Below, piece by piece: positions 1 through 10,514 of a stretch of 30,148 nucleotides of DNA. Positions within the stretch are counted from its first letter, which is position 1, and each line of letters opens with the position of its first letter. The position numbers and the translations under genes were made by a program. The stretch covers positions 1 to 30,148 of the forward strand of contig JAHLWZ010000967.1 in NCBI GenBank assembly GCA_020536535.1. Reading direction: 5' to 3'. The DNA comes from Pelomyxa schiedti (Eukaryota > Evosea > Pelobiontida > Pelomyxidae). Below the pieces are notes generated by a model. That model was not told where the DNA came from and searched no databases. It saw nothing but the letters and a program-made list of their open reading frames with translations.

Positions 1-58
1 CCGCCTCATCTTTTTTTTTTTTGTGTTTTTTCGGTTTGTTTTTGCCGGATCACTCAAC
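1..58. repeat. Left arm of a 58-bp perfect inverted repeat
   Basis: Bases 1-58 are the exact reverse complement of 512-569, including a run of 12 T matching a run of 12 A. The right arm covers the 5' leader and first three codons of the DUF4139 gene. The left arm therefore carries the same leader and an ATG (minus strand, 9-7) pointing out of the window. It could be the start of a divergent paralogue sharing its leader, or an inversion chimera or repeat-graph edge from assembly. The arm ends exactly at the window edge, which favours an artefact but does not prove it. Confidence 0.9.
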
Positions 59-511
59 AACGTCTTCTCGAAAGAACCACCTGATGAAACTGAGAGGAGT
101 TTTTGGGAGGGGACAGAACCACGGTGAATGAACTTCAAGAAAACCTTTGAGGTGCAATTTGTTGTTGAGATGCGAGTAAATCTTGGGTTGAGTCATGGCC
201 CATCTTCAATACTCAGACACTGACTTGCATCATATTCCTTCTGAGCCAGGGTGAGTTACAGTGTTTGGGATGCTGTTTCAACACCTCATTCTTTCATTGG
301 AGAATAAAAAAACCCTGGAGCGTAGCTTACCATCATTCTTTATTGTTCTATGAAAGGGAAAAAAGGGTGGTGAGTGAACACCATAGGTTATCAGTGAGTT
401 TTCTTGCTTTTCTTGCTTGGTATCTTTGGTGCCATGGGTTTGGCGGTACTGGGCTTCTTGGCTGGGGAAGCGTACCACAGTATTTGACCAACAATAATTG
501 CATTGAGCAGC
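59..511. other. Non-coding stretch between the inverted-repeat arms
   Basis: I see no convincing coding region here. Reading frames are short or have compositions that look like shadows. There is no tRNA-like A/B box pair. If the left arm is real, this would be a bidirectional promoter region of about 450 bp between two genes with near-identical leaders. Confidence 0.4.
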
Positions 512-569
512 GTTGAGTGATCCGGCAAAAACAAACCGAAAAAACACAAAAAAAAAAAAGATGAGGCGG
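512..569. repeat. Right arm of the 58-bp inverted repeat
   Basis: Exact reverse complement of bases 1-58. It spans an A-rich leader with 12 consecutive A and the start codon ATG at 561 of the DUF4139 gene. Identity breaks at 511 (C, where the mirror of base 59 would give T). Confidence 0.9.
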
Positions 570-3251
570 TTTTCGCGGCGTACAACGCCTCCCCCAGATT
601 CGACATCGCAAGCAACGGCCGTGGACGATGCAACGTCGCAGCAGGATTCTTCTGCCGACCCCGACTCCTCTGCGGCCGCGGCGCCGTCCCAAACAACAAC
701 AACAACAACAACATCCAGCTCCGGCTCCAATGCCAATGCCAACGCAAGTTCTAGTTCCAGCGCGCCGGCGTTCTTCACGTCCAACTTGGAGGAGCACAAG
801 AAGAGGCAGAAGAACCGCCGCCGAATGCTGTCAAAGTGGGGGGCCGTCACCGGTTCGAGGCTTCTCTTCGACGGCGGGACACTGGCCTCGGAGTCGGTCG
901 TCGCGAGCCCCTCCGCAGTCCCAAACACCGAGCACTGCGGATCGGCGCCGGTCACGTGTGTAGTGGTGCGTGCGTTCGTCCGTCCGAGAATCTTCTTCCT
1001 TATATTAGAACTGTGAACTTTGCCAGCTTTGATTGTGGGAAATATTAGCGCTTATATTTGCTTTTTCACTTGATAATGATAGATGGGGAAAAATGGGGAT
1101 GTTGCTCACAAGAAATCTTGTAGGTGTACCCATCAGGGGCAGATGTCACTCGAAGAGTAACCTTTAAAACTAGCCCTGGGAGGCATGAAGTGATTGTGAG
1201 GGATATTCCTTTATGTGCCACCAACTTGAGAATAGCTGGTAGGTAGCTCTTTGTCGACTAAACATAGGAAAATGAACAGCGTTTAACCTTCAATTAGGCG
1301 TCTCCCCAAATTGCGTCATTCCTGCGGTTTCCCCTTTTACAGAACCAAGGCCCGATATTCCCGAGATAAAAATTATTCAGAAGAGGATCGCAGAACTTGA
1401 TCTGGAACTCTCCGTGCTTTCAGTATTTGCTCCTATTGACGTTTTCCTTGTACCTAATTCCATTAACATGACAGAAACGAAAGGAACTTGTGAAGTGTTG
1501 GCTGTACTCCTTGCAGCTCTCGTTTAGTGCACCCCCTCCCAATGGCAATTCCCCTGACACTTCGGGAATTTGCCCCCTCATCCCGCAGTTTGTGCAAATG
1601 AAAGCGAAACTGGCCGAGTCTCTTGCTTTTGAGGATTTGAAGTTGCAGTCACAGAAAAAAGAGGCTGAATATGAGTATAAAAAACTATGTGAGCTCAAGA
1701 GAACATCAATAGCTTCCTTGCAGCACGCAAGGTTAAGTGCGGTCGTGGTTTCTGATGAAGAGGTTTGAGTTTAGAAAAGTTACTGTTTTTTTGAATCTCA
1801 GCAGGTCTCCTTTGATATTTGTTATGCTATTCCATCTGCTTCCTGGAAACCAAATTATGAAATTTACGTAACTCCTGGGCAAACTTCTATTCACATTGTA
1901 TATTATGGTATGTTCATTTGTTGTCAATTCTACATCTAATTTCTTTCCAAAGGGGAGCTCCGTCAACAAAGTGGTGAAGACTGGAACAATGTAATATTGG
2001 ACTATGGAAATCTTATCTCACTGTTTACAGGTGAAACTGGCGCTATGCACACAAGCCAGTTTTTCTGGCTCGATTCCAGTCCTTCCCAGACGAACTCTAT
2101 CAATTTACCATCCTGTGTATTCATCCTTTGCAAGCCGTGGACGTAAGATGTACAGTGAATGTGAAAAGGTGTGTGAAGAGGAGTGTTATGATTTGGAGGA
2201 GGAAGAGGAAATCTCGTGCTCTCGGTCAAGGAGCAGATCCGTTGAACGGTCTAGGAGTGGAAGTACTTCCTCAAGTGCCAGCAGAAGCCGTAGCAGACAC
2301 CGCACAAGGCGGCACAACCTACGTAACCCGACAACTCGTAGGCAGCCTGCAGCTGCTCTTAAGGTTTTTTGATCTGTTTCCCTTTTTCGGCTTTTCTCTA
2401 ATGACACCTCAGGTTCTAACATCAAATGTGAAAGGAACGGATAACTCATTTGCCAATTTCGAAATCCCCTGCCCTTGTTCAATTGAATCAGGTGCATCAA
2501 AGCACCGTGTAGTTATAACGATGCTTGAACTTCCAGGTTTGTAGGATGTGAGACATCCTTAGTCTAACAGGTTTTTCTCAGCATCTTTTTCATATGATGT
2601 TCTCATTGAAGGAGAGCATCCAAAAGCCTATTTGTCTGCATTTGCACAAAACTCAAATTTCCCTCTTGTACCTGCAAACGGAAAAGTCTATTTCGACAAT
2701 AGCTTCGCCTTTGTATATGATATGCAGGTCCGTGTTCCTTAAAACTTGTAACAATGCTTACATTTGTTTCAGTTTGTGAATGCGAATGAGGAATTTGAGA
2801 TGATGTTGGGTGTTGATGACTCCATACAAGTCACAAAGCAGCCTATCCAAAAATATGCAGACAAATCCGGCATCATTGCCAAAGTTGACTCCCTAGGAAT
2901 GAAGTACACTACCACAATAAAGAACACACGTGGTCATGAGGTACACACAAAATACATAAGCCCCAACACCTACCCAAATAAAAAATAAAACCCCAAAAAA
3001 AGCCAACCCATAAATAGGTTTCACTGAGCGTAATGCAAGTGGTGCCAAACCCCACAGACTCGAGGCTGAAGCTCAAGATACAGCAGCCTCGGCTCACGGC
3101 CACCAAATCTGGTGACCCACCGGAGGCCACCCTGGAAGATAACGTTGTAGCCTGGTCTCAGGTTCTCCCCTCCAGAGCTGAGGCAGAATTCGTTCTTCAC
3201 TATTGTCTCGAGTTCCCTCGCGACACCGTCCTCAGTGAGACACTTCCTTAA
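561..3251 (+). CDS. DUF4139/MuiA-like protein (DUF4140 + DUF4139)
   Basis: Eleven-exon model: 561-959, 1124-1238, 1298-1422, 1475-1762, 1805-1907, 1953-1990, 2031-2363, 2413-2536, 2582-2727, 2773-2940, 3018-3251; 2073 nt, 690 aa, frame intact. Residues 1-130 are a low-complexity Ser/Thr/Asn-rich head. Then comes the DUF4140-type strand 'VYPSGADVTRRVTF' followed by 'GRHEVIVRDIP'. A coiled-coil stretch begins near 'PDIPEIKIIQKRIAELD' and continues past 'KAKLAESLAFEDLKLQ'. The DUF4139 part has 'VSFDICYAIPSASWKPNYEI', 'SGEDWNN', and a C-terminal region with 'HRVVITMLELP' and 'FPLVPANGKVYFDNSF'. The family is named after bacterial mucoidy inhibitor A; its biochemical role is unknown and I do not assign one. 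Oddity: exon 7 carries an acidic run plus an Arg-Ser-rich insertion in the middle of DUF4139. Start chosen as the first ATG after the A-tract leader. Confidence 0.85.
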
Positions 3252-3319
3252 ACAAAAAAAAAAATTTCGCCTTCACACTTCAATTTGGCGGTTGGAACGG
3301 GCGCAGAGTTTCGGTTGCA

Positions 3320-4925
3320 ATGAGAGAAGAGTGCGAGCAATTGGTGCTGGCCCTGGAGAATTTTGACACTGGGGAGATTGATGCTTGCTTTCGGAGTACT
3401 CGTCGGGCGCTGGGACACAACAACGCGCACGCTCCGTCCCTTTTGTTCTTAGAGAAGGTTGGGGGTTGCCAGTTATGGGTGGTTTCCTTGTTGCCCAACC
3501 CATAATTTAGTTTTGTTTCTAAGTGGGTGTGACGTGATGGATGCATGGATCCTGAAGAGCGACTGTGCATTTGTGGATTTGATATGAAGCAATCAACAAT
3601 AATAAATGCACCCAAGGTACTGGTTGTGATGCACCCTCAATGTCAACTGGATGAAGCACTGAGGCCAAGCACTTATGGGTTACTGTCCCGAGTGCTAGTA
3701 TCGAAGAAGTCTGTGGAAGAAGGCCAGAAGTTTTTTGATACATATTTTCCTACCCCTGGGGCGTCTCATGCATCCCTCACTATGCACGCTCTGTGGAACA
3801 AGTGTGGTTTCTATGCTTTCGCAATTGTGGAAGCTCATGCACGGATAGATTTTTTAAATTCGATGACCCAGTCGCAATGGGGTTACTCAAGCAGGTTCCG
3901 CCGTCATCGAAATGGTATCCTGTTACTCTCCATCAGGTTAGTTTTCACTATTGCGTTTTTTTTTATGACAGAATGTTAAGATTGCACTCTACTATTTCTA
4001 TGGAAGTCCTGACATTCCATCCATGAAAGAAAAGAATCTAACTCGGGCCATGGAATTGTTTAAAGAAGCAGGAGAACTGGGTAATACAAATGCCCTTTTC
4101 AGCCTTGGCTATTGTTACAGATATTCCCGATCAGACACCGTGCAAGCAGACTTTTATTACCAAAGGTCAGCATCACTGGGCAACGCCGTAGCCAAGTACA
4201 GTCAAGCTCTTAACTTACAGGTATTCGGTGTTAATACTCAACGCACATTCACCTTTAAAAAATGTACTTAGGTTACACTACCCGATGAATCATTTCAGTT
4301 GTGGAAGGAAGCAGCAGAATTGGGAGACGTTGGAGCAATAAATGTTGATCACAACTCTCCCCCTCACTCTCAATTAATTAGTATAACTAATAATGAGTGC
4401 TAGGGCCTGAGAGCCCTCTATGGCAATAGAAAGGAGCCAGACAAAGAACTCGAGTGGCAGAACAAAGCCGTTAAACTTGGAATAGTTACTACCTGCATGG
4501 AATTAGTTCGCACTTCACCACCATCAAGCCCGAATTATTTGGAATGCCTCCGGAATGCAGCCCATTCTGGATCAGCAAGAGCCGCACTGAGATTACAGGA
4601 GATATTCTTTGAAGGACTACAGAACCCAACTGGAGAAATCATCATCAAACGAAACCTACAAGAAGCACTCAGATACGCGGCCCTTGCACGTGAATGCTAC
4701 TTTGTTGATATGAAAGTAGCTCGTGAACTACAACCCACAATTGATACAAAGATGCTTCCCTACAACGAGTCAATCGCACTCATTGAACACTGCATCCTGA
4801 GGCAGAATCAGGCCCTCGCGGTGCTTCTCGGAAATCACGCACGAACGGGACCGTGCAGCGCCGTCAGTATCTTGCCTCAGTGGTTTGTATGTGAAATTGC
4901 CCAGATTCTCCTGCATCTTCCCTGA
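3320..4925 (+). CDS. Sel1-like repeat protein
   Basis: Six-exon model: 3320-3457, 3560-3801, 3849-3936, 3972-4220, 4272-4343, 4404-4925; 1311 nt, 436 aa. The Sel1/TPR-like signature is clearest in exon 4: 'NLTRAMELFKEAGELGNTNA' followed by 'LFSLGYCYRYS', then 'ADFYYQRSASLGNAVAKYSQ'. Exons 5-6 continue with 'LWKEAAELGDVGAI' and 'ELEWQNKAVKLG', then 'CLRNAAHSGSARAALRLQEI' and 'LQEALRYAALA'. Such alpha-solenoid repeats usually scaffold protein complexes, for example in ER-associated degradation or signalling; nothing here fixes a partner. No signal peptide or membrane segment is seen. Exon 2 (start 3560) is the least certain part: its protein has no recognised domain and its acceptor was chosen to keep the frame. 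It lies 68 bp after the previous gene and runs in the same direction. Confidence 0.75.
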
Positions 4926-5106
4926 AGAATCAGGATCAGAGCCATCTTCCTGTGTGCCAAAGATTTCTATCTCCTCATTCAAAGACACAACACCAAAGAA
5001 GATTGACGCCCAGAAGTGGGAATAAGACGCTCTGTTTGTTATGTTTTTGATGGATCGTCGAAGGCCGCTTTTGTTTTTTTCTATTAAAAAAGAAACGCCG
5101 ACTACA

Positions 5107-7510
5107 ATGAGCGGCCGTATTGTTGAGATCTTGAGGGAACGTAAGACCTACTGTGGCGGTGTGAGTGAGAATACAACACAAGTGGTTTTGGCTAGGACCC
5201 TACCGATCGGTAATACGAGGACACAGAATGATAGTGAGTGTTGGATCTGTGCTCAATTTTGAATTTGGCACTTCTTGTTCTTGTTCGACCCTTAATGCGT
5301 GCCTCTCTTTTCAGCGGAAAACGCTCTGCTCCTCGCTAGAGCTTATTTTCATTCTGGACAGCATGCCAGGGCTTATGACACACTCGCGCGATACTGCTTA
5401 CGCGAGGACCCCCGGAATCCTCACCCGCAGCCTCAGAGTGCGTTGCACAAAGAGTGTCTACTACTTGCTGCTGAATGCTTGGTAATGCTTATTTGCCAGC
5501 TGATACGTTTCGTCTAATCAGTTGTGATGTTTCTCTGTCTTCATTTGGCAATCAAGATTAGATTGCCATGCATGAGGACGCACAGTGCACCGAACTTCTT
5601 GGCGGGCAGAGTTTTATGACAACGACCAGCGGCGATTACACACCAAATATGTTGAGATCACCGGTAGATCCAGTAAGCAGTTAATTTGATTGTGTCAGCT
5701 CTTTTTACTGAAGTTGTAGACTGAGGCAGCGATATGCCTTATTCGTGCTCAAATCTGTGAAAGAGAGGGAAATGTTGATTCTGCTGTTGTATGGTATAAG
5801 CACGCGAGTATCCATGATCCAATAACAGCTTTTGGGGTACAGAGAGACTCTCCACTGCATATCACACTTCCTAATTATCAACGTGGGAAAAAAGGGGATG
5901 GTTCATTTATTGGACTCAAGAATGCTACCACTTGTCGAAGAGAGACAATTTATTGGGGATGTGGAGCTAAAGCTGAGTACATTACTTCCCACTGCCGAGT
6001 TCAGTCACTTGGCTACTCTTCTTGAGGCAAAATCAAACAAGGTTTTTGGCTTTGGGAACAATCAACTTTATTCCTCATGAAAGAATAGTTTGGAAAGGAA
6101 TGCGAAGCGGTTCTTCTAAAATATGCATCTGTCATCCAAGCAACTCCTTCAGAAATTGATTTCTGTGTGGAGTGCGCTGAATGGCACTTTTACCACAACA
6201 ATTTACTTCAGGCACACGCAATGACTGCCAGGTATTACTATTGCTAGAGATATGCCTGTGTGAATAATTTTCATCTTCGAAGGCTTTTAGAGATTGACCC
6301 ATTGACTTGTGGAAAGCTTGCTGAGTTGCACGTTGCAATCTTGTCTGTTGTTCTGTTACTTTTTGGGATTTATTCATTTAAAAAGGGTTGAATTATCCTT
6401 GAAAGAGGAGTTACACTGCTTTGTCAACAAATTATCAGAGCTGTACCCAAAATCTCCTGTGTCCTGGTACAAATCACCTGCCCGCAATTTGTATTGGCAT
6501 CACAACTTAAACGGCTTACAGGTATTCAAGTGGGTGCTACCTCTATCTCATAGGAAATACAAAAGCGTGTAAATCTTTCCTGTATTTTCTCCTCTCTTAG
6601 GATCTTTTTGTAAACGTGGTCCCCAGGAAAGCTATTAATATCGATAGTGCTTACACACTTGCGTGGATTGGGTATGGGCATTCTCTTGTTAGTGACGGTA
6701 TTTCTTTATGGAAAAGTTTCACACTAATGCATCCCTAAGTTGATATTGATAAGGCCATTCTTGCCTACCGTCAAGCAGCCAAAGTCTTCAAAGGGTATAT
6801 GGGTTCCCAGCTTATTTTCTACTTTTTAATATAAAAAGGAGCCATTTTCCACATCTCTTTATGGGAATGCTCTATACCCGGCTGAATCAGTTAATTCAGA
6901 GTGAAACAGTTCTTACCAAAGCACTCAGTGTGAGTGCTCCTGTTCCTGTTCTTTTACTAAAATAGTAAAGCTGTGTCCTGTTGATCCACTTGTGTACAAC
7001 GAGCTTGGTGTTGTTTCATTCAAGAAGGCCAAGTGAGTTTACAGCCCAGTTTCCCTGTCAACCTAATCTACAAAGTTACAAAGAAGCTATATCACTTTTC
7101 AATGAATGCATTAAGAGATGGGAAAAGCCTTTACAGGCTCAATTGGAACCTGTTTTTTACAACTTAGCGCACAGTTATAGAAAATTTGGGTATTTCCTGC
7201 TCTTCAAATTTCTAAAACCAATGTGCCTCAGAGACTTCATTTCAGCCGCCAAGCACTATCACACTTGTTTAACACTTAAACCCAACGAATTCTCTACAAT
7301 GTCGGCCTTAGCCCTGACATACTATTACCTCGTAAGATTCCATCAGTCCTTCCACACCTAAACAGTACCCAGAAAAACTTTGATCAAGCTATTCTGTTCT
7401 GCCACACAGCTCTCACCAAAAGAAAGGACAACTTTGTGACCTCTCTTCTCACACTGTGTCTCACCAGTGCTGCACAATACCCCCTATGTTTCGAACACAA
7501 GCAAGACTGA
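5107..7510 (+). CDS. CDC16: Anaphase-promoting complex subunit CDC16/APC6 (TPR protein)
   Basis: Sixteen-exon model: 5107-5209, 5315-5481, 5562-5672, 5720-5836, 5895-6041, 6089-6231, 6283-6342, 6387-6466, 6522-6581, 6627-6697, 6740-6794, 6839-6927, 6966-7032, 7076-7189, 7246-7331, 7373-7510; 1608 nt, 535 aa, slightly short for the family. TPR units run throughout. Diagnostic CDC16 stretches are 'TEAAICLIRAQICE', 'LSELYPKSPVSWYSSGCYL', 'SAYTLAWIGYGHSLV', 'KAILAYRQAAKVFKG', 'CPVDPLVYNELGVVSFKKA', 'LEPVFYNLAHSYRKFG' and 'AKHYHTCLTLKPNEFSTMSA'. CDC16 is a TPR scaffold subunit of the APC/C ubiquitin ligase, acting in the nucleus at the metaphase-anaphase transition. An in-frame upstream ATG at 5041 would add 22 residues; I prefer 5107 because the earlier stretch looks like leader. 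Introns are 41-105 nt. It converges on the permease gene, leaving 98 bp. Confidence 0.9.
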
Positions 7511-7608
7511 TTTAAAAAAAGTGACGTCTTTAAAAAAAAAAAAAAAAAGCTGTCTCTTATATCTTCATCATAAACAACACCACCGAGATTGGCATGTTCC
7601 GTTCCGTC
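7511..7608. other. Convergent intergenic gap with a 16-A tract
   Basis: The 98 bp between the CDC16 stop and the stop of the opposite permease gene hold a run of about 16 A (near 7532-7548) and no recognisable gene. It must carry both 3' ends. Confidence 0.5.
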
Positions 7609-10230
7609 TTAGTGGTGCCTGTGCCTCTTCTCTCTGGACTTCTTGTGGTGACCGGCCCCCTGGTACTCTGTCATCTCCACATCGCCCCCACTGTCGTCGC
7701 TCCTGTGCCTGTGCCCGTGCCTGTGCTTTCTGCCGCTGCCGTGCTTGTGGCTTGGCCTGTCGCTGTCGGAGCTCTTCCTCCTCGAGTCGCCGGTGGTCAC
7801 AATGTGCGACGGCGCCGAGCCGTGCCTGTACTCGCCAGTGTTGTCGGCCGAGTCGGAGCTCTTTCTTCTCTCCTCGTTGTCGCTGCTGGAGGAGCTCTCC
7901 GAAGACGAGGAGGAGGACGACGAGGAGGAGGAAGGGACCCCGGCGGCGCCGGAGCCCGAGTCGCGCTGCGGGAAGAGCCAGGCGGAGCGCCTGGGCCTGG
8001 CCCTGGACCACACCCACGCGGCGAAGAGCACGAGCATGACGAACAGCACGACGCCGTAGATGGTGCCGACGGTGATGCCGATCGCCACCGGCGCGTGGCG
8101 CACGAGCAGGTACACCGTCGCCGTGGTCAGCGTGACGACGGTGACGACGGCGCCGCTGCGGACAAAGTCGAAGAAGGTTATTCGGTGCCCAACCTGGACA
8201 TGGGGTTTTTTTTTTAGGTTTGTTAGTGGAATTCTACAGTTTAGTTTAGGAAAGAAAGGAAAATGAAGAGCAGAGAAGTTGGGGTGAATCATACTTGTTT
8301 GGCAAGGCCGGCTATTATAACATTTGTGGGGGCGGCCATCACAGTTGAGTTATCCCCAAGGCAGCAGCCAAATGATAGAGCCCAAGCCAACACACTCACA
8401 TCCAGGGACAATTTCGTGGCAATTATCCGAATTATTGGTAATGCAAATACAGCCACTGCATAACTTTCTATGAATCCACTCACAATTCCAGTAATCCATA
8501 GTAAACTGACCATGACTACAGTCAGTAGGAATTCCTCAGATACTCCTCTCTCTAGGGAATCTGAAACACCTTGTCCAATCACTCTCATGAGGCTCAGATT
8601 TTCCACCAATCCCGCGAATGCAAATAGAACAGCTAAATACAAAAGGCCTTCCCAATCAACAGCGTGTAGGTACTTGTCAATTCTAAATGGCTCAGTGATA
8701 AGTAGCAAAGCAGAGCTCCCAAATAAAGCGACCCAAGCAGGATAGATGTTGTACCAACTTCCAGTAACAAAGGTGATCAGCATCAGAAAGATGATAGCCC
8801 ATGCCCGCCATAAAAGTGTTGGTTTTCTTATGGGGAACTAAAGAGAGTCACTGAAAGTAAAAGAGAGGCCCTTTCTGACCTGATTTACTAGCACGTGGAC
8901 ATCCAAGAGATTCTGGCCTCTCCAAATGACACGGTAGTACCATACAAGTACAACCATGGTCACTGCAGCACAAATTGCTATACCAGGTGTCATATGAGCC
9001 AAAAAATCGACGAAAGTAAGATTAAGCCTCGAGGCAATAATGATATTTGGAGGGTCTCCAATTGCTGTAGCAGCCCCTCCGATATTTGCAAAGAAAGCTT
9101 GTGCCATAAGCATGGGTACTGGCATTATCTAATCGATATTAAACCGAAAAAGGTTGCAGAGAAACACAGAATTATTTACACTAAGGGTGGTACTAAGTTT
9201 AAGACCAACAGGAGCCATCAGTAGTATAGCTGTTCCGTTTGGGAAAATTGTGGAAACAATGCAGGTGCTCAGTGATACCAATGTAGAAAATAATGCAACT
9301 CTGCCGCCACTAGCCTGATAACATCTGAAGATTTTTTTTTTGTAGGAGAGGCGGTAATTATGCATAGCAGCCATCAAACCTGGCGGCTAAGAATTCAAAA
9401 AAGCCACTCAGAGTAAAGGCATTCATCACAATAGTCATGCCAAAGATAACCAACAGAGGGCCGACATCAACATATGACGCAACTTCTTGCAAAGTCGGCG
9501 CATTCCCGGCACCAACCATGAACATCAGCAACACGAAGCACCCAGCAGCCAGAGAGAGAAGCTTGTTCACACCTGTCAAAGGTGGAATCATAAACGCCAA
9601 CAGCGTCACACTGAGCCCCACCCACGGCCTGGAAATTCCCACCGGCCCCCATGCCTTCACAGTCACAGCAAGCAGAACCCCAGCAACATCAGAACTGTTG
9701 GAATTTCCTTCGGACGTGGATTTCGAGCTCGAATGCTCTCCCGAAAGCTCTGAAAACGAAGAGGACGACGAGGAGGAGGAATTCGACTCGTCCAAGTAGT
9801 ACGCAGAGAAGAACTGCAGCTTGTGAGACTGAGACCGATCAAATCCTTCCACTTCGGCCAAGTCATAGTCCTCAACCTGAGGCACATCATCAGGCTCAAA
9901 ACAAGTCCAGGGCTTAGAAATAGAACTCCACGGGCCAGCTATTCCGTGCTGCTGGAACAGCTCCACACAAACCACCACTGGAACCAGGTTGGTGTCGCCC
10001 CCATCAGAAGCAGCAGAAGAAGATGATGATGATGACAGAGACTCAGACTCGACGGTCTCGCCCGTGTAGTCGACGATTAGCTCGACAACTCGAGTACCAT
10101 CCGGCAGAAGAATTGGCGGCGAAAACGAGGTGCTGAGGAAAAAGTAGTCTGTGGCCCACACTTGTCCAGCAAGTACCGTGAGAAGGAGAACCCACCAACA
10201 ACACGAAATCATCTCGCGTATGGTAGGCAA
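7609..10230 (-). CDS. OCA2/ArsB-type membrane permease with signal peptide and Ser/His-rich tail
   Basis: Five-exon model on the minus strand: 10230-9380, 9324-9180, 9128-8880, 8837-8295, 8193-7609; 2373 nt, 790 aa. The protein starts with a signal peptide ('CCWWVLLLTVLAGQVWA') and an acidic, Ser-rich extracellular region of about 190 aa. Roughly 14 hydrophobic segments follow. Family marks of the ion-transporter (IT) superfamily, closest to the P protein OCA2, are 'NIGGAATAIGDPPN' in the first half and the matching half-repeat motif 'ALSFGCCLGDNSTVMAAPTN' in the second. The family carries ions or small anions across organelle membranes; the substrate here cannot be read from sequence. The last exon is GC-rich and adds a cytoplasmic tail of poly-Ser, Glu/Asp, then Arg/His/Lys-rich residues ending 'REKRHRHH'. 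It is divergent from the PIP-kinase gene, with 284 bp between starts. Confidence 0.85.
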
Positions 10231-10514
10231 TCAATTACGGAGTTCCAAGAACGCCCCTTTTTCTTGAGGATTGAAGAAGCTTGATTTGCCCCATAATGAG
10301 GGTCTTGGCACCTGGCTTGCGGGCTTAGGTATAGGGCAGCTCTTGCTAATGGCGACTCTGTGATGAAAAATTAACTTACTTGCTTTGCCGGATTTCGCTG
10401 TGACAGACTTAAATGCTAGTTCTGATGATGTTTTTTTTTTTTCCCTCCTCCCCGAATCTAGTAATGATCTAAAAAACAGGAAGTTCTTTCCGCGATAAAA
10501 AAAACACACGCGAG
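10231..10514. promoter_or_regulatory. Shared divergent 5' region (permease / PIP kinase)
   Basis: These 284 bp lie between two start codons facing away from each other, so both promoters must sit here or in the first exons. I see a poly-T run near 10430-10442 and an A8 run just before the ATG at 10515, but no clear TATA box. The label follows from geometry, not from a recognised motif. Confidence 0.45.

Noticed and set aside
5041..5106. Earlier in-frame ATG for CDC16
   Set aside because: It adds 22 residues of Phe/Lys/Arg-rich sequence from an A/T-rich leader with no match to the family; 5107 is preferred but not proven.
7467..8217. Long plus-strand open frames rich in Arg, Cys or Val
   Set aside because: They are antisense shadows of the GC-rich last exon of the permease; composition is implausible and the minus frame continues the membrane protein.
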